Shown: positions 1 to 11,690 of the stretch, piece by piece
Numbering within the stretch: position 1 is the first letter of the stretch
Layout of the letters: every line of letters starts with the position of its first letter
DNA from: Cordia subcordata
Lineage: Eukaryota; Streptophyta; Magnoliopsida; Boraginales; Cordiaceae
Assembly: GCA_028554755.1 (NCBI GenBank)
Contig: JAPTOF010000016.1
Coordinates: 9,275,001 to 9,339,000 of the forward strand
Direction: 5' to 3'
DNA length: 64,000 nt
Position numbers and translations under genes: made by a program
Notes under the pieces: generated by a model
The model's input: only the letters and a program-made list of their open reading frames with translations
The model's database searches: none
What the model was told of the DNA's origin: nothing

Positions 1-1480
1 CTAACATTACAATTTAGCATGGTTTAAGTGCTCGAATGCCTAGTCCAGCACCTCAACGCTAAGGTGCTCCACTTAACCAAAATACAATTAGAGATGAGAC
101 AGACCACTAGTGACTTCTTTATAGCGTACGGAAGTGAAAAAGCATCCCAAAATGACTTGTTTGATAGTTACAAAAGCGATAGACCAATAATACAAAGGTG
201 TTAATATAGAGAAATTGATACAGTAAACAAACTCGTTTATGAATTGAACAATGCAATTGACATTCTTGAAGGTCCTTTCAATTTCAAAATTTATGGTCAA
301 GATTTTGTAGTTGAAATATTTATACGCTCATAGACATATCTTTGAAGATATTTTTGCATATCCCTTCATGGAAGTTGTTGAGTCTAGTTTGTAGAGAAAA
401 TGTCATAATATTTAAAAACAATTAGTTTTTAAGCACACCAACTTGCACATTGACATGCAAGTCAATCGACACCCCTGTCAAGCATAAGAAAATTTCACTA
501 GGACCATTGCTCAAGTCCTTCTTCTAGGTGAGTGCTTCTGGAAGAGGCAAGAGTTATCGATTTACTATGTAATCCTATCTTGGAAAGATATAAATAAAGT
601 AACGTTTAGAACACTTTATTTAGATCTTGTATTTCTTCCCCCCGAGCACAAGTCAATTCCTAACACATTCATCTTTTCGATCTTGTATTTTCTTTTATTT
701 TAGATTACATTTCAATCATGCTCAATTTTTTTCCTTGTAGGAAACTTTTTCAGTTTCTCCTCCATTCCATCAACCAAAAAACAACTTTAAGAGATATTGG
801 GTTAAGACAAAGTAGTTTCAAAAAGATAGAACAATTTGACTCATTACTGCAAAAGCATGCAATACTAAGATAAATCCAACAAAATCTTCCCTTACCAATA
901 TTCCATGGGATCACAACCTTCAAACACATAGATTAGTACATTTGTTGTTGAACTTTTCTATTAAAGAAAAAACGAACAATGTAAACATTTGGAGAAGTAG
1001 ATGTACTTAAAAGCATGATAATTCTATCTTTTCTTCATTTGTTTTCAACATTCTCACCAACAAAGAATATAAATATATAAATATGATGGAGTGATCATAA
1101 ACAAATACCTACGTCACTTTCTCTCATGCCTTTAATTTTTCTTTTAATTTCCCTTTAGAAAGAATGTGCAAAAGAGAAATTTTAAGTAGGGCCTATCCAT
1201 GTACCATTAAAAGGACTAACAATAATCAAATTACATCCTCTTTCAAATGTGATTATAATTGTGAAAAGCATTAAGTTTGAATGAGTCAGGATGATATTAC
1301 TTCAAAAGTCATGATGAAGTGGGTAAAAGTAAGGATCAGCCATTTGTACTTCGGTTGACGCCTTTTGTCTATAACATCTCATTCGAACTTACTTAAATTC
1401 ATCTAATATTGCTATCATCTTATTTTCTTTATATATTACAACAACGACACCAATTTTGTCTGGAATTGTTTCACATGACA
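1..1480. other. AT-rich intergenic DNA without a recognisable gene
   Basis: Open frames here are short and show no family motif on either strand. I saw no LTR ends, target duplications or tRNA-like boxes. It is probably old repeat-derived or spacer DNA. Confidence 0.5.
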
Positions 1481-1489
1481 ATGTCATTT

Positions 1490-1800
1490 AAGCTCACAAG
1501 TTCATTGGTCTCAAGCAGGAAAGGCAAGAGCCATGTATTATTTTTTATTAAGGATGTCATGCCAAGTTACCCCTCAATGATAAGTTGCTAAAGCTTGTAT
1601 TCTTAGCACTAAAATTGGTGCACGTTATTACTCATATTTGTAGGGAAGGTAATCAACCTACTAATTATTTGGCTAATATGGCTTTGCGTGATGCCAGCCT
1701 CACTTTTATGGATAACTTGAATAGCTTATGACATCTCAGAGTTTTAGTTCGGTGTGACCAGATGGGCATTCCTAATATGCGTAGTTAGTTAAGTGAACTT
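1490..1800 (+). pseudogene. Relic of a LINE-type RNase H domain
   Basis: The plus strand reads, with interruptions, through a segment containing HICREGNQPTNYLANMALRD (about 1640-1700). This resembles the end of the RNase H domain that closes many plant non-LTR retrotransposon ORFs, where a his-x-x-arg-glu-gly-asn-x-x-(ala)-asp/asn-x-leu-ala motif is usual. Stops occur just up- and downstream (for example at about 1730), and no reverse transcriptase precedes it, so only a dead 3' fragment remains. It lies directly before a truncated gypsy 3' end with no shared function. The call rests on motif memory and could also fit a host RNase H-like pseudogene. Confidence 0.45.
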
Positions 1801-1939
1801 TAGGGTTTTTTGTAAGGGTAGTAGTATGGCCTTGTTTATGTTTTTTCTATTCTTTGTATGGGTAGTATTACTACCTTATTTATGGTCTTTTGCATTTGCA
1901 TCTTTCGTCTTTTGCATTTTTGTATGAAGGTTGCCCTAT

Positions 1940-2638
1940 AAACCTTTCATGCTTAGGACTAGACTTGAGCGCATGGCTAATGTTGAGGTTTTAACACGTC
2001 AGGACCCCATCTATAAAGATTCATCAAGAGAAGATGATCGCTTAGCTAACAGCATTGTGGTTAGCACTACTAGGAGGCAACCTAGGTTAAAGTTTGCACT
2101 TGTTTTGTTTTCTTTCATTTGTTTACTTTCTTTTCTCTTCACCCACACCAAAGTGTGGAATCCCTATTTCCCATATGATACACCATTGCTTATTATTTGC
2201 ACATGCCAATGCAAGCTTGCTTGGCAATGCTACTAAACTTGTTCTTTATGGGTAATTATGGTTTGTAAGTCATAGGGTTTGTAGTGAGATGATTGATCAT
2301 TAGCATGGAGAGCTTCTGAAGAAAATGCAAGGTAGTATCTATCCTTTCTCCACTTGTTCCCTAATTTTTCTACCCCATTCCCACCACTCTTACTTGCTTT
2401 GTGCTGATTATTTACTTGTTGATGTGAATTGCTTTATTTGTTTGAGGACAAGCAAAGTTTAGGTTTGGGGGCGTGGGGGTTTGGTTCTTATTGTTTTTAT
2501 GCTTCATTAGGGCATATCGCATCATGTGCTTAAAAATGGTGAAAATTTTTCAATTTTTGATGCATTTAGAGTCATTTATTTCTGGGTTAATCACTGTGTT
2601 GATTCTTGTGATTGACTCAATTGATTGGTGAGTATAAG
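1940..2638 (+). mobile_element. Truncated 3' end of an Athila-like Ty3/gypsy element
   Basis: The first part matches the last codons of integrase at 22680-22733 (here a variant with RMANVEVL and QDP-Y). The rest follows the 3' non-coding stretch of the intact relatives at 22734-23360: the CTAGG-AGGCAA-CCTAG hairpin at 2070-2085, the T-rich block, the TTTGTTTG-AGGA-CAAGCAAA hairpin at 2437-2456 and the G-rich tract after it. The match stops at 2638, exactly where a minus-strand LTR begins, so this element was the target of that insertion. Its 5' part is missing, and its continuation beyond the insertion is not seen in the window. Confidence 0.75.
2437..2456 (+). repeat. First AGGA-loop hairpin plus G-rich tract
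   Basis: Arms TTTGTTTG and CAAGCAAA flank an AGGA loop; one arm position pairs only as G-U in RNA. A purine/G-rich tract (TTTAGGTTTGGGGG) follows at once. The same module occurs twice in each related element of the window. Confidence 0.7.
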
Positions 2639-4289
2639 TGACCACGTTGTTGTATGGCCAAATAATAACAATTAAATCAACCAACGACAAAATTACAAAA
2701 TTTATCTTCTGTATCACACGAATACAACTAGAGAGTCGAACCATGGGGAATCGGGATTGCTTTAAGGAATTGAAAAGAAATACAAATAACTAAAAAAAAA
2801 CTAAAACTAAGAATTTAAGATAACTAAACTAAATACTACGAGTGAAATGATTTTTAGTCTAAACGAAATCAAAAAGGAAAAGAAATTAAATTATTTGAAA
2901 CAAAAATAATTGCAAAAATCAACCAAAAAAATTGCGAGACTAAAGTTTAGGAGGAACACGATTTAGGGTGATAGCTAGGAAATTATCCTATTCATGTTCG
3001 TCAACTCTGGGATTCCTAATTAAGTGCAAGGAATTAGGCTACAAGCTCTAATGCACCTAAATTAATTAACTAAAGTTCATGAAGTATAACCTGTCTCAAT
3101 GGCACAAATTATCACTCAAGTTCTCTAATTAACTAATCTAATAGGCTTAGACAATTAATTGAGACTACAAGGGCATAGACTATCTTAGTGGAATAATCTA
3201 TCACAATCCTAAAACAATTAATTATTTCTAGTCCTATTAAAATTGATCTATATTCGTACCCACAAGTACCTACAAGATTCCTATATAGCAAAAGATATAA
3301 ATTCTTGACTAACAAAAATTAACTATAAGCATAATAATGATTAACCAAGAATTTAATGGCAATAAAACACAAATATGAATAATCAAATAAATCCCAAGAG
3401 AATCAAAAACATGAATAAAAATAATCACTAACTATTACCCCGAATCATGAGGATTTAGTTCATAATAAAAATTAAGCACAAATTGAAAAAGAGTTAAGGA
3501 AAAGAAAACTCATTGTATTATCCTTGAAAAAATAATATCTAAAATTCTTTCCAAGATCTCCTTCAAAAGCTCTCCACAATTCCTAAATCTAAACTCACAA
3601 CTTTTCTTTTGGTTGAATTCTCTTTGAAAAGAAAGAAAAGAAATTGAATAGAGAACATAAGAAAAATTATGAAAAACTCCTCTGCTGCACTGTTTCCCTC
3701 GACCTCCTTGCGTGTGGTGGTATATATATACGTTTATCAATGTTGCTTCCACCGACTTGGTCATGCCATAAAAGTAAAATAAGCCTTTTTTTATTTTGAG
3801 TGGAGCCCACCTCATTTATAATGCTCCTTTCCTTTTCATAAGTCACGTGAGCCATTCTTTGTAGTCAAAATCACAAGATCAAGTCAACCGCTAGGCCCCA
3901 CAATTTGAGCATTCTTTTCTCTTTTTGTAATTAAAAGTTCGAACGCAGTTCGGACAATTTTCTTGTGAAAATTATCGAAAGCTGCAAACTGGAAAATTGT
4001 AGCTCTTGATGAATGCTTTCTGTAGAATCCTGAATCGCCTCAAATGGAGTACTGGAACTCAAGTTATGAATTTTTTTCGTGATCCCGCGCCCCAATCCTG
4101 CGAATTGTCCAATTTTTATTCTTTTTTTTTCTCATTCTAATTTCTTCGTCTTAGCTCCAAATTCACCCATTCTTCTTCCAAATCTGCTTTATATCAAAAA
4201 TTAAATTAAATAGTTCAATTTATCACCAATTAATGATATAATACAATTAAATTAAAGGGCATTTTATTATAAGAAATATGATGTTATCA
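2639..4289 (-). repeat. 3' LTR of the minus-strand Athila-like element
   Basis: On the minus strand it starts TGATAAC (4289) right after a G-rich tract and ends GTGGTCA (2639), giving 1651 bp with TG...CA ends. The outer end matches the start of the right copy at 13128. The right copy is truncated after about 640 bp, so the full LTR is known only here. The flank at 2634-2638 (ATAAG) should be one half of the target duplication, but the other half is not visible. Confidence 0.85.
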
Positions 4290-4307
4290 CACCCCCAAAC
4301 CCACTCT

Positions 4308-4325
4308 TTGCTTGTCCTCAAGCAA
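4308..4325 (-). repeat. LTR-proximal AGGA-loop hairpin
   Basis: Arms TTGCTTG and CAAGCAA with an AGGA loop (minus strand), followed by the polypurine tract that abuts the LTR at 4289. Confidence 0.75.
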
Positions 4326-5198
4326 TGGAACAAATCAACTTAAGAAAAAAAAATATTCAGTTAAGCGTAATGAGAAGAATTGCACAAACAACAATGAATC
4401 AATACTGAGACAAAAAAAAAAACACCCAACCAAGCATGCACATGGCACAGCACTTACTAAGCATGTACCCTTCAATTACTCAACTTCAATCGTATCACCT
4501 CTTTCAGCCAGTTTAAGCACATCAGGTATTAAACAGAATAGGAAATTGACTCCACAAAACTTTGCTAGACCTGGAGTCATTCTACCTCACACGACCAGAG
4601 CAAAGTGTTGTCCCTACAATTTTTTTCACTCATTTTTTTCAACTTTTTTTCAGTTTCTTTCCTGCTTTCACACTTTTTACTTTGCATAGTACAACAAAAT
4701 AACAATTAAGAACACATGAATAACAATTGTGTCATTTCGACACACATTTACACATTTTTTCCTTTGACTTTTTTCACTTTCATCTTTTTGCCTTTTGGCT
4801 TTTTTTCCTCTCTTTTTTTTCTTTCTTTCTTTTTCTTAATAGGGAAACACATCAAAGAAAATGATATTACCACAAAGTAGCACTTCAACAAACTTTCAAC
4901 TAGGTCTGAGGCAGGCTTATGAAATCACCTTCTTCTCCCCATTAATCACCCTTATGACGTTTACAGAAAATGACATAATCAAAATAAGCAATGAGGGATT
5001 TATTGCAAAGATAGAACAACTGCGCCAACAAATTCGCTCATTAATCACGCAAGTCTCACTATCAAGTCAAATTCACCTATGCAATGCAAGCTCATATATG
5101 CCAAAAATTTTCAAATTTACCCCATTTTTTTCACCTTATTGACACATAATCATTGAAGCATATTGTTGTTCATTCTCACTCTCACCCCCAAACCAAGT

Positions 5199-5220
5199 CT
5201 TGCAATGTCCTCATTGCAAG
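5199..5220 (-). repeat. Upstream AGGA-loop hairpin with altered stem
   Basis: On the minus strand, arms CTTGCAATG and CATTGCAAG form a perfect 9-bp stem around the same AGGA loop, followed by TTGGTTTGGGGGTG. Compared with the CTTGCTTG/CAAGCAAG stems elsewhere, both arms have changed together. Confidence 0.75.
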
Positions 5221-5699
5221 TAACATTAAACAACAAAAAGGAAAGGGTTAAAACGATACAACTTGGTGGGTAATGCCAATAAGACGATGCGCTCAACCTC
5301 AGGTGACAGTTTTTCTGCATTCACTTCACAATCCTGCAAAACATATACATTCCTCACAAATAAGAGCATCTTCTATTAATGCACAAAAGACAGAGATAGG
5401 AATAATCAATGAATTTTTTGGGAAAAAAATCTTTTTTTTGAATTTTTTCATTCTTTTTTCTTTTTTTTTTTTGGCCGACCCTATTTACATCCCCATACAA
5501 AGGCTCCGAACTTTGGGAGACACTTAAACCGACTCACAAAAATAATTAAAAATGAAAAGAACAAAATAAAATAAAAATGGAAAAATCAGTCAAACAAATG
5601 AAAGAAATTTTACTCAAATATCCTAAGTTGCCTCATAGGGAGCACTAAGTTTACTATCTTTAGCTAGACGAAATACCCTACTTCTCAACCTATATAGAT

Positions 5700-7324
5700 G
5701 GGATCTATAAGATCCATTAATTCAATCTCCTCAATAGGTAATGGTGGTCTAAATGCATGCTTCAACCTTTGCCCATTAACAATGAATTTTCTCCTATCTT
5801 TAAGATCTCTAATTTGAATTGCACCAAAAGAGAATACCATATGGGCCATCCCACCTAGATCTTAGCTTTCCTGGAAAGAGACGCGATTTAGAATTAAATA
5901 GCCAAACCTTTTGATGTGATTCAAAAGTTTCCTCAAAATCATTCGATCATGTACTCTTTTCATCGGCTTTTTATAGAGTTTAGCATTCTCATAAGCATTA
6001 TATCGCATCTCATCCAGCTCACTAAGTTGAAGCTTTCTCTCTTCCCCAGCCTTAGCCAAATCAAAATTCAAACTCTTAATTGCCCAATAGGCCCTATGCT
6101 CTAACTCAACTGGCAAGTGACAAGCTTTTCCATAAACTATCCGAAATGGTGACTTGCCTATAGGAGTCTTGTATGCTGTCCTATATGCCCAAAGTGCATC
6201 GTTAAGATGCATAGACCAATCCTTCCTATCCAGTCTAACCGTTTTCTCTAGAATGGACTTGATTTCCCGATTAGACACCTCTACTTGGCCACTAGATTGT
6301 GGATGATATGGAATAGCTACTTCATGTGTGATTGAGTATTTCCTAAGTAAAGCCACAAAAGCTTTATCTGCAAAGTGCTTACCTCCATCAGTAATGATTG
6401 CTCTAGGGGTGCCAAACCTGTAGAAGACGTCATCTTTAAGAAAATTCATGACAACCCTATGATGATTAGTTCTAGTTGCTATGGCCTCAACCCATTTTGA
6501 CACATAATCAACAGCAACCAAAATATACAGAAAGCCATAAGAAGGTGGAAAAGGACCTATAAATTTACCCCACACATCAAATATTTCACAAACAAGAATA
6601 GGATTAAGGGGCATCATATCTCTTTTCGACAAGTCACCTATGCGTTGACACCTTTCACAAGCCTTACAAAAATCGTGTGCATCCTTAAAAAGTGAAGGCC
6701 AATAAAATCCACATTGCAACACTTTGACCACTATACGACGACCTCCAAAATGACCCCCACATTCCTGTGCATGACAAAAAGATAAAAATACTTTGATACT
6801 CATGCTTAGGAACACATCTACATACAATTTGATCAAAACAAATACGAAAAAGATCAGCGTCATTCCAAACATAAAACTTTACCTGTGACAAGAAACGATC
6901 CTTCTTTGCTTTGCTCCATCTTTTAGGCAACTCACCTACAAACAAGTAGTTCACAATATGCGTAAACCAAGGTGGTCTAGATTGTGTAACAACAAACAAT
7001 TGCTCATCAAGAAAAGAATCATTTAAGGGGATAGGACATGAGGGACATTCAACAAAGACACGAGAAAGATGATCAACAACTACATTCTTAGTACCCTTCT
7101 TATCTTTTATATTGAGGTCAAACTCTTGCGACAATAAAAGCCATCTTATCAACCAAGGTTTGGCCTCTTTTTAGCAAACAAATACCTTAGGGCTGAGTGA
7201 TTTGAAGAAATGATTACCTTAGACCCAAGAATATAAGACCTGAATTTTTCTAAGGCAAAGACTACTGCTAGCAACTCTTTTTCAGTTGTGGTATAGTTCT
7301 TTTGAGTCTCATCTAAAGTCTTAC
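5700..7324 (-). pseudogene. RNase H end and integrase of the minus-strand gypsy element
   Basis: This codes for the end of RNase H and then integrase, the enzyme that inserts the cDNA. Readable blocks are 6685-7152 (start of the HHCC region) and 5862-6872 (336 codons: the CKACERCQ zinc pair, then the catalytic core, then [17 protein letters not shown]). Of the DDE residues, the aspartate of ITDGGKHF and the glutamate of [11 protein letters not shown] are present. The first core aspartate is not: the segment reads [11 protein letters not shown] where the relative at 21.8 kb has [12 protein letters not shown]. The C-terminal domain continues in other frames to about 5700. The frame changes and the lost catalytic residue mark it as dead. 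Confidence 0.85.
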
Positions 7325-8295
7325 TCACATAGTAATCACATGTGACACTCTATCCTTCCTTTGACCTAAGACAGCACCTATGGCAAAATCAGAAGCGTCA
7401 TACATGATTTCAAATGGAAGGGCATAGTCAGGAGGTTGAATGATGGGTGCAGAAGAGAAGGCAGATTTTAAAGTCTCAAATGCATGCAAGCAATCACTAT
7501 CAAATTTGAAAAGTCTATCATGAGCTAAAAGTGCAGACAATGGCCTAGCAATTTTACTAAAATCCCTAATAAAGCGCCTATAGAACCTTGCATGTCCCAA
7601 GAACAATCTAACCTGCTTCACTATAATGGGAGGTGGTAAATTTGTTATGATATCAAATTTTGCTTTATCCACACACACCCTCTCATTAGAAACAACATGC
7701 CTCAAGAATATACCTTCACGAACCATGAAAAAACTCTTTTCCCAACTTAACACCAAATTAGATTCATAACATCATTTAAACATAAGAGTAAAATTGCTCA
7801 AACAAGTATCAAATGAATCTCCAAATATAGAAAAATCATCCATAAAAGTTTCCAAAAATTTATCAATCATATAAAAAAACATTGCCATCACACATCGTTG
7901 GAATGTAGCAGGTGCATTACAAAGACCAAATGGCATTCTTCTATATGCAAATGTGCCAAAGGGACATGTGAATGTAGTCTTCTCTTGATCCTCAGGAAAA
8001 ACAAGAATCTGATTATAACCAGAGTAACCATCTAGAAAACAGTAATACCTTTGTCCAGCAAACCTATCTAAAATTTGATCAATGAATGGTAGAGGAAAAT
8101 GGTCCTTACGGGTCACAGCATTAAGCTTTCTATAACCAATACATACTTGACATCCCGTGATAGTGCGCTTAGGAACAATCTCTCCTTCAGCATTAGAAAC
8201 AACTGTTACCCCAAACTTCTTAGGCATAACCTACACAGGACTCATCCACTCATTATCAGAAATAGGGTAAATAATGCCAGCATCAAGAAGCTTAA
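7325..8295 (-). pseudogene. Reverse transcriptase core of the minus-strand gypsy element
   Basis: Two adjacent frames (7772-8227 and 7325-7756) carry RT fingers and palm: YRKLNAVTRKDHFPLPFIDQ, FLDGYSGYNQ, then the catalytic box FMDDFSIFGDSF, then the connection FLGHARFYRRFI and the start of RNase H at YDASDFAIGAVLGQ. The segment before the first frame (8230-8295) still reads KLLDAGIIYP, cut at 8295 by the solo LTR. At least one frameshift (about 7760) and a stop near 8226 break the chain. Confidence 0.88.
8291..8295. repeat. Target-site duplication, left copy (CTTAA)
   Basis: CTTAA is repeated exactly at 9921-9925 on the other side of the solo LTR. Joining the flanks across one copy keeps the RT reading (a valine-lysine run, then leucine-leucine-aspartate). 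Confidence 0.92.
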
Positions 8296-8559
8296 TGATG
8301 TGTGTCATTTGTGCATGTTTGCATCTAGTTTTTGCATGCATATTTAAGGGTGTTCAGAGCATAATTAAGTGTGCTTAGTATAAAGTTTATGCATATTTGT
8401 TAATATTCGTACTTAATGTATTTAGGTGCATAAATACTATACTAAGTGTTATATTCCATGTTTTAGGAGTGTTTTGGAAGGGTTCAAGCGCATACGAGGA
8501 AGAAATGAGCTAACGGATGAAGACCGGAAGAAAAGAAATAAAGAAGAGAGCATTCTGAT

Positions 8560-8755
8560 CCAGCCGGTCAATTTAGATGAAGAGCCAGTCGACTGTCTAG
8601 GTCGACCGGCTGCTCCAGAGAATAAAAGATTTAGAGCCGGTTGAGTTCCTAAAGAAGCCGGTCGACCGGCCAGTCTAGAGAGCATCAAGATTGAAGCCGG
8701 TCGAGCAAGAAAGAGGAGCCGGTCGACCGGCTAGGTCGACCGGCTGTGCGCGGAA
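8560..8755 (+). repeat. Palindrome array in the U3 part of the solo LTR
   Basis: Several full or partial copies of the palindrome CCGGTCGACCGG lie at irregular spacing, the last two in tandem, ending about 15 bp before the TATA box. Its CG-rich palindromes contrast with the AT-rich surroundings. Confidence 0.8.
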
Positions 8756-8760
8756 GAAAT

Positions 8761-8769
8761 CTATAAAAG
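8761..8769 (+). promoter_or_regulatory. TATA box of the solo LTR
   Basis: CTATAAAAG lies just after the palindrome array and a TGCGCG element. LTR A (14257-14266) and LTR B (19578-19586) have the same arrangement with CTATAAATA. Confidence 0.65.
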
Positions 8770-9266
8770 CTCGTTTCAGCCCAATTTCGAAGGGAGGAAC
8801 TTTTATTCTTAAATCTTAATATACCCTAACCTTGACCCACTACACAAAACACCCTAAACCATCATCTAAACCCCACACCAAGCTAGGATTGAAGCATTAA
8901 ACAAAGATTTGAAGGATTTGTACGGATTTGGAAGTAAGAATTTAGGGAAGTTCTTCTTGTTCTTTCTCTATTTCTTGTAAATATGTTGCTAGATTATGTT
9001 AGATTTAGGGTTGATTGTTGTTGTATATTAGATTAGGGCTTTGAATAATGGATTTGTGTAGATCTTTGGCTCTTAATACATGTTTATTTACATAAATTTA
9101 TGGCATGATTCAATATGTCTATGTATTGGAAATCAAACTTGTCTATGTGTTTGTTAAAATGCCTAAGTGAATATGCATGTGTTATTTATGTTTCAAATGC
9201 TCTTATCTACTTATATGGGTGATGTGATTGTGCTTAATCTCGTGGCTTTGCTTAGTAGAGTAGGCT

Positions 9267-9527
9267 TTAGCTTTAAATCCAGCTAATAGGTTACATGCTA
9301 TGCTTAGTAGAGTTTAGGTGCTAGTCCTTGGCTTTAAATCCAGCCAAGTGGATAAGTTAACCTAGACTAGAGTATCCCTCACCCACGTTAGTGTTGGTTA
9401 ATTGAGCTTTAATGTCACATAGTGTTTAAGTGCTAGTCCTTGGCTTTAAATCCAGCCAAGAGGATAAGTTCTAAGCACGGATTGCGTAGGCTAGGAGGGA
9501 TTGGCCCTTAGCTTTAAATCCAGCTAA
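9267..9527 (+). repeat. Four hairpins with a TTAAATCC loop in the solo LTR
   Basis: At 9267-9286 and 9508-9527 the arms are TTAGCT/AGCTAA. At 9327-9348 and 9439-9460 they are CTTGGCT/AGCCAAG. All four share the loop TTAAATCC. The G/C versus A/T difference is matched in both arms, so pairing is kept. Confidence 0.85.
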
Positions 9528-9920
9528 CGGGTTGAACCACTAATATTGGTTAAGAGAGCCCCTGATCAACACAATGGCAATAGAAGTCCCGAGCCTTAGA
9601 TAGACCTCATCTGTTATCATAGCCCAAGTCTTGTTGAAATGCAATCGCCCTAGGTCCCCTTCTTCTTTATTAGTGTTTCCTTCCTTAGTTTGGCTCCTTT
9701 AAGTTCCTCCATAGATTAGTTTTTATTTTCCTTTTTCCGAGCTCCCTTCCATCCTAAAGTAAGTAAACACACACACGTAGCTAGTTTAAGGCACCCGAGC
9801 ACATAGAGACTAAACTAAGGTAGCCTCCCTGTGAATTCGACCCCGCACTTGCACACACTGTACTACACACATCCCGTGCACTTGCAGGCTTTTTAGGCTT
9901 GTGCTCAAATAGCGGTATCA

Positions 9921-11690
9921 CTTAACCACCTCTTTCTTCACTACCTCTCTAACGTTTGGATTCAACTGACATTGCATCTCCCTAGATGGTTTTGCACCTT
10001 TCTCTAAATGTATTCTATGCATGCACAAAGAAGGATCTAAGCCTTTCAAATCTGCAACAGTCCATCCTAAAGCCTCTTTATTCTCAGATAAAACCTCTAA
10101 TAACTTAGACTCTTGTTCAATAGTGAGATCAGATGCTATGATGCACGAAAGAATCTTATCAGGACCTAGGAAGTTGCACCTAAGATGCGAAGGCAATGGC
10201 TTCAATTCTAGAGTAGGCGAAGATTGAATGAACAGTAACATAGGTTCCCTCGCAATAATGGGAAGAGGCTCTACAAGACAAGCATGTGACTCGACATCCA
10301 TTAAAGGCATTGAATCTAATAATGCATTAACCTCTTTAACTGACTTATCAATATCGAACTCTCCTATCCCAAAGTAAGTGAGTGCAATCTCTAAGGGGTC
10401 CTCCTGTAACAATGAAGGGAATGTATGTTCTATACATGAGTCAATGACATCTATCATAAAACACTCGGGACCCTCATCTAAGATAGCACACTTGGCCGCA
10501 TTGGCCATATGCAATTTTACCTTCCTATTCCCAGAAGTTACTTCAATCTTCATAATCCTACAGTTGATTTTAGCATTAACAGTTGCTAGGAATGGTCTAC
10601 CCAAGATCACAGGAATTTGAGATCTAGAGGGCTCACATGGTTCCATATCTACCACAATAAAGTCAACAGGAAAAAGACACTTTTCTACCTGAATTAAGAC
10701 ATCCTCTACCATTCCCCTAGGAACCTTAATAGATCTATCTACTAACTGTAGGGTCATGGGTGTCTCTTTTAACTCCCCAATATCTAATTGCTCAAACACA
10801 GAGTATGGAAGCAGATTTACACTGGCACCTAAGTCAAGCAAAGCACAACCCACACAATGTTCACCAATGATACAAGGAATGGTGAAAGCTCTAGGATCTT
10901 TCAATCTAAGAGGAGTAGGAGAAGTCAAAATGCTACTTACCTTTTCAGTCAATCTTACCTTTTGGGGAACATTATCCTGATGTCTACGTTTTTGAGTGCA
11001 CAAGTCCTTGAGGAATTTAGCATTAGCAGGAATATCTTCAATGACATTTAAGAGTGAAAGATTGATTTTTACCTGCTTAAAGATGTCTAAAATGCCTTCT
11101 CTTTTTGACTCACTTTCTCCTTTTTGTCTTAAAGCCTGAGGGAATGGGGCTTTCACAATTTTTGAAGTGCTAGGAAATGAGTTATCATGCACAATAGACT
11201 CTTTTAAATTCTCATGTTCAGTGTCAACAACCTGTTTTTGTTTACCTGCTTTTAATGGCTCATGTTGCTTAACAATGACATGATTATCCTTGACTTTTCC
11301 ATTTCTAAGTATAGTTACAGCCTTAAGGTGTTCATGTTCATTCTCTACAGATGACATTTGAACTTGACCCCTAGGATTAGGAACTGGTTGTGCAGGCAAT
11401 TTACCCTCATCCCTTCTAGTTAAAGCATTCACAAGCTGACCTACTTGTTGTTCTAATTTAGCTATGGACCGCGAATGTGAGTGCAACAATTGTGTACTTT
11501 GATCAAATTTTCGCAATTCTTTCAAAACCTTATCCTCAAAGACAGAGCTATATTGACTAACAGGTACAGGAGGAGAAGTAAGTGAAACATGCCTTGGCCC
11601 AAGTTGAAAACTAAGAGGTTGAGACATACCAAAAGAATTTGCTTGAGGAGCTCTGAACTGGGGCACCATCTTGTGACTGCTGGTCTCCAT
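9921..11690 (-). pseudogene. Gag C-terminus, aspartic protease and start of RT (minus-strand gypsy element)
   Basis: A 590-codon open frame. Its first third is the gag tail with a heptad-like stretch (LEQQVGQLVNAL). The middle holds the retroviral-type aspartic protease, which cuts the polyprotein: ALLDLGASVNLLPYSV has the Athila-style D-L-G-A active site rather than D-S/T-G-A, with ILGRPFLAT further on as the second conserved strand. The last part is the RT N-terminus (GLDPSLCMHRIHL, SREMQ, LNPNVREVVKKE). The frame ends artificially at the solo LTR; the RT goes on at 8295. This is the best preserved piece of the element. Confidence 0.88.

Larger units (their letters stand above)
4290..5699 (-). 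other. 3' non-coding region and polypurine tract of the minus-strand gypsy element
   Basis: Between the end of pol and the 3' LTR there is no supported ORF; an env-like gene was looked for and not found. Read on the minus strand the order is a GAGGCAAC-loop hairpin (5622-5639), a first hairpin with AGGA loop (5199-5220) and G-rich tract, about 0.9 kb of spacer, then a second hairpin (4308-4325) and the polypurine tract GGGTTTGGGGGTG beside the LTR. The layout matches the plus-strand relatives at 17698-19088 and 22734-24108. Confidence 0.7.
8296..9920 (+). mobile_element. Solo LTR (1625 bp) inside the RT of the minus-strand gypsy element
   Basis: It starts TGATGTGTG and ends GCGGTATCA, with CTTAA duplicated on both sides. 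It has no internal coding region, which is the footprint left when two LTRs recombine. It belongs to the same broad LTR group as those at 13767, 19089 and 24109: an array of CCGGTCGACCGG palindromes (about 8560-8755), TGCGCG, a TATA box (CTATAAAAG, 8761-8769), then downstream TTAAATCC-loop hairpins. This order gives plus-strand orientation. Confidence 0.92.

Noticed and set aside
4312..4689. Plus-strand frame of 125 codons in the gypsy 3' region, and a possible env gene
   Set aside because: It is the antisense of a homopolymer-rich non-coding region conserved in related elements. No signal or membrane pattern of an env was found on the coding strand.
8449..8688. Frames of 72-91 codons in the LTR palindrome arrays on both strands (also at 14190-14465 and 19511-19786)
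   Set aside because: The palindromes read open in both directions and give Arg/Pro/Gly-rich text. They lie in U3, upstream of the TATA box.
8560..8755. CRISPR-like array of repeats
   Set aside because: Spacing is irregular, repeats are perfect palindromes of 12-14 bp, and the host is a plant. This is an LTR promoter cluster.
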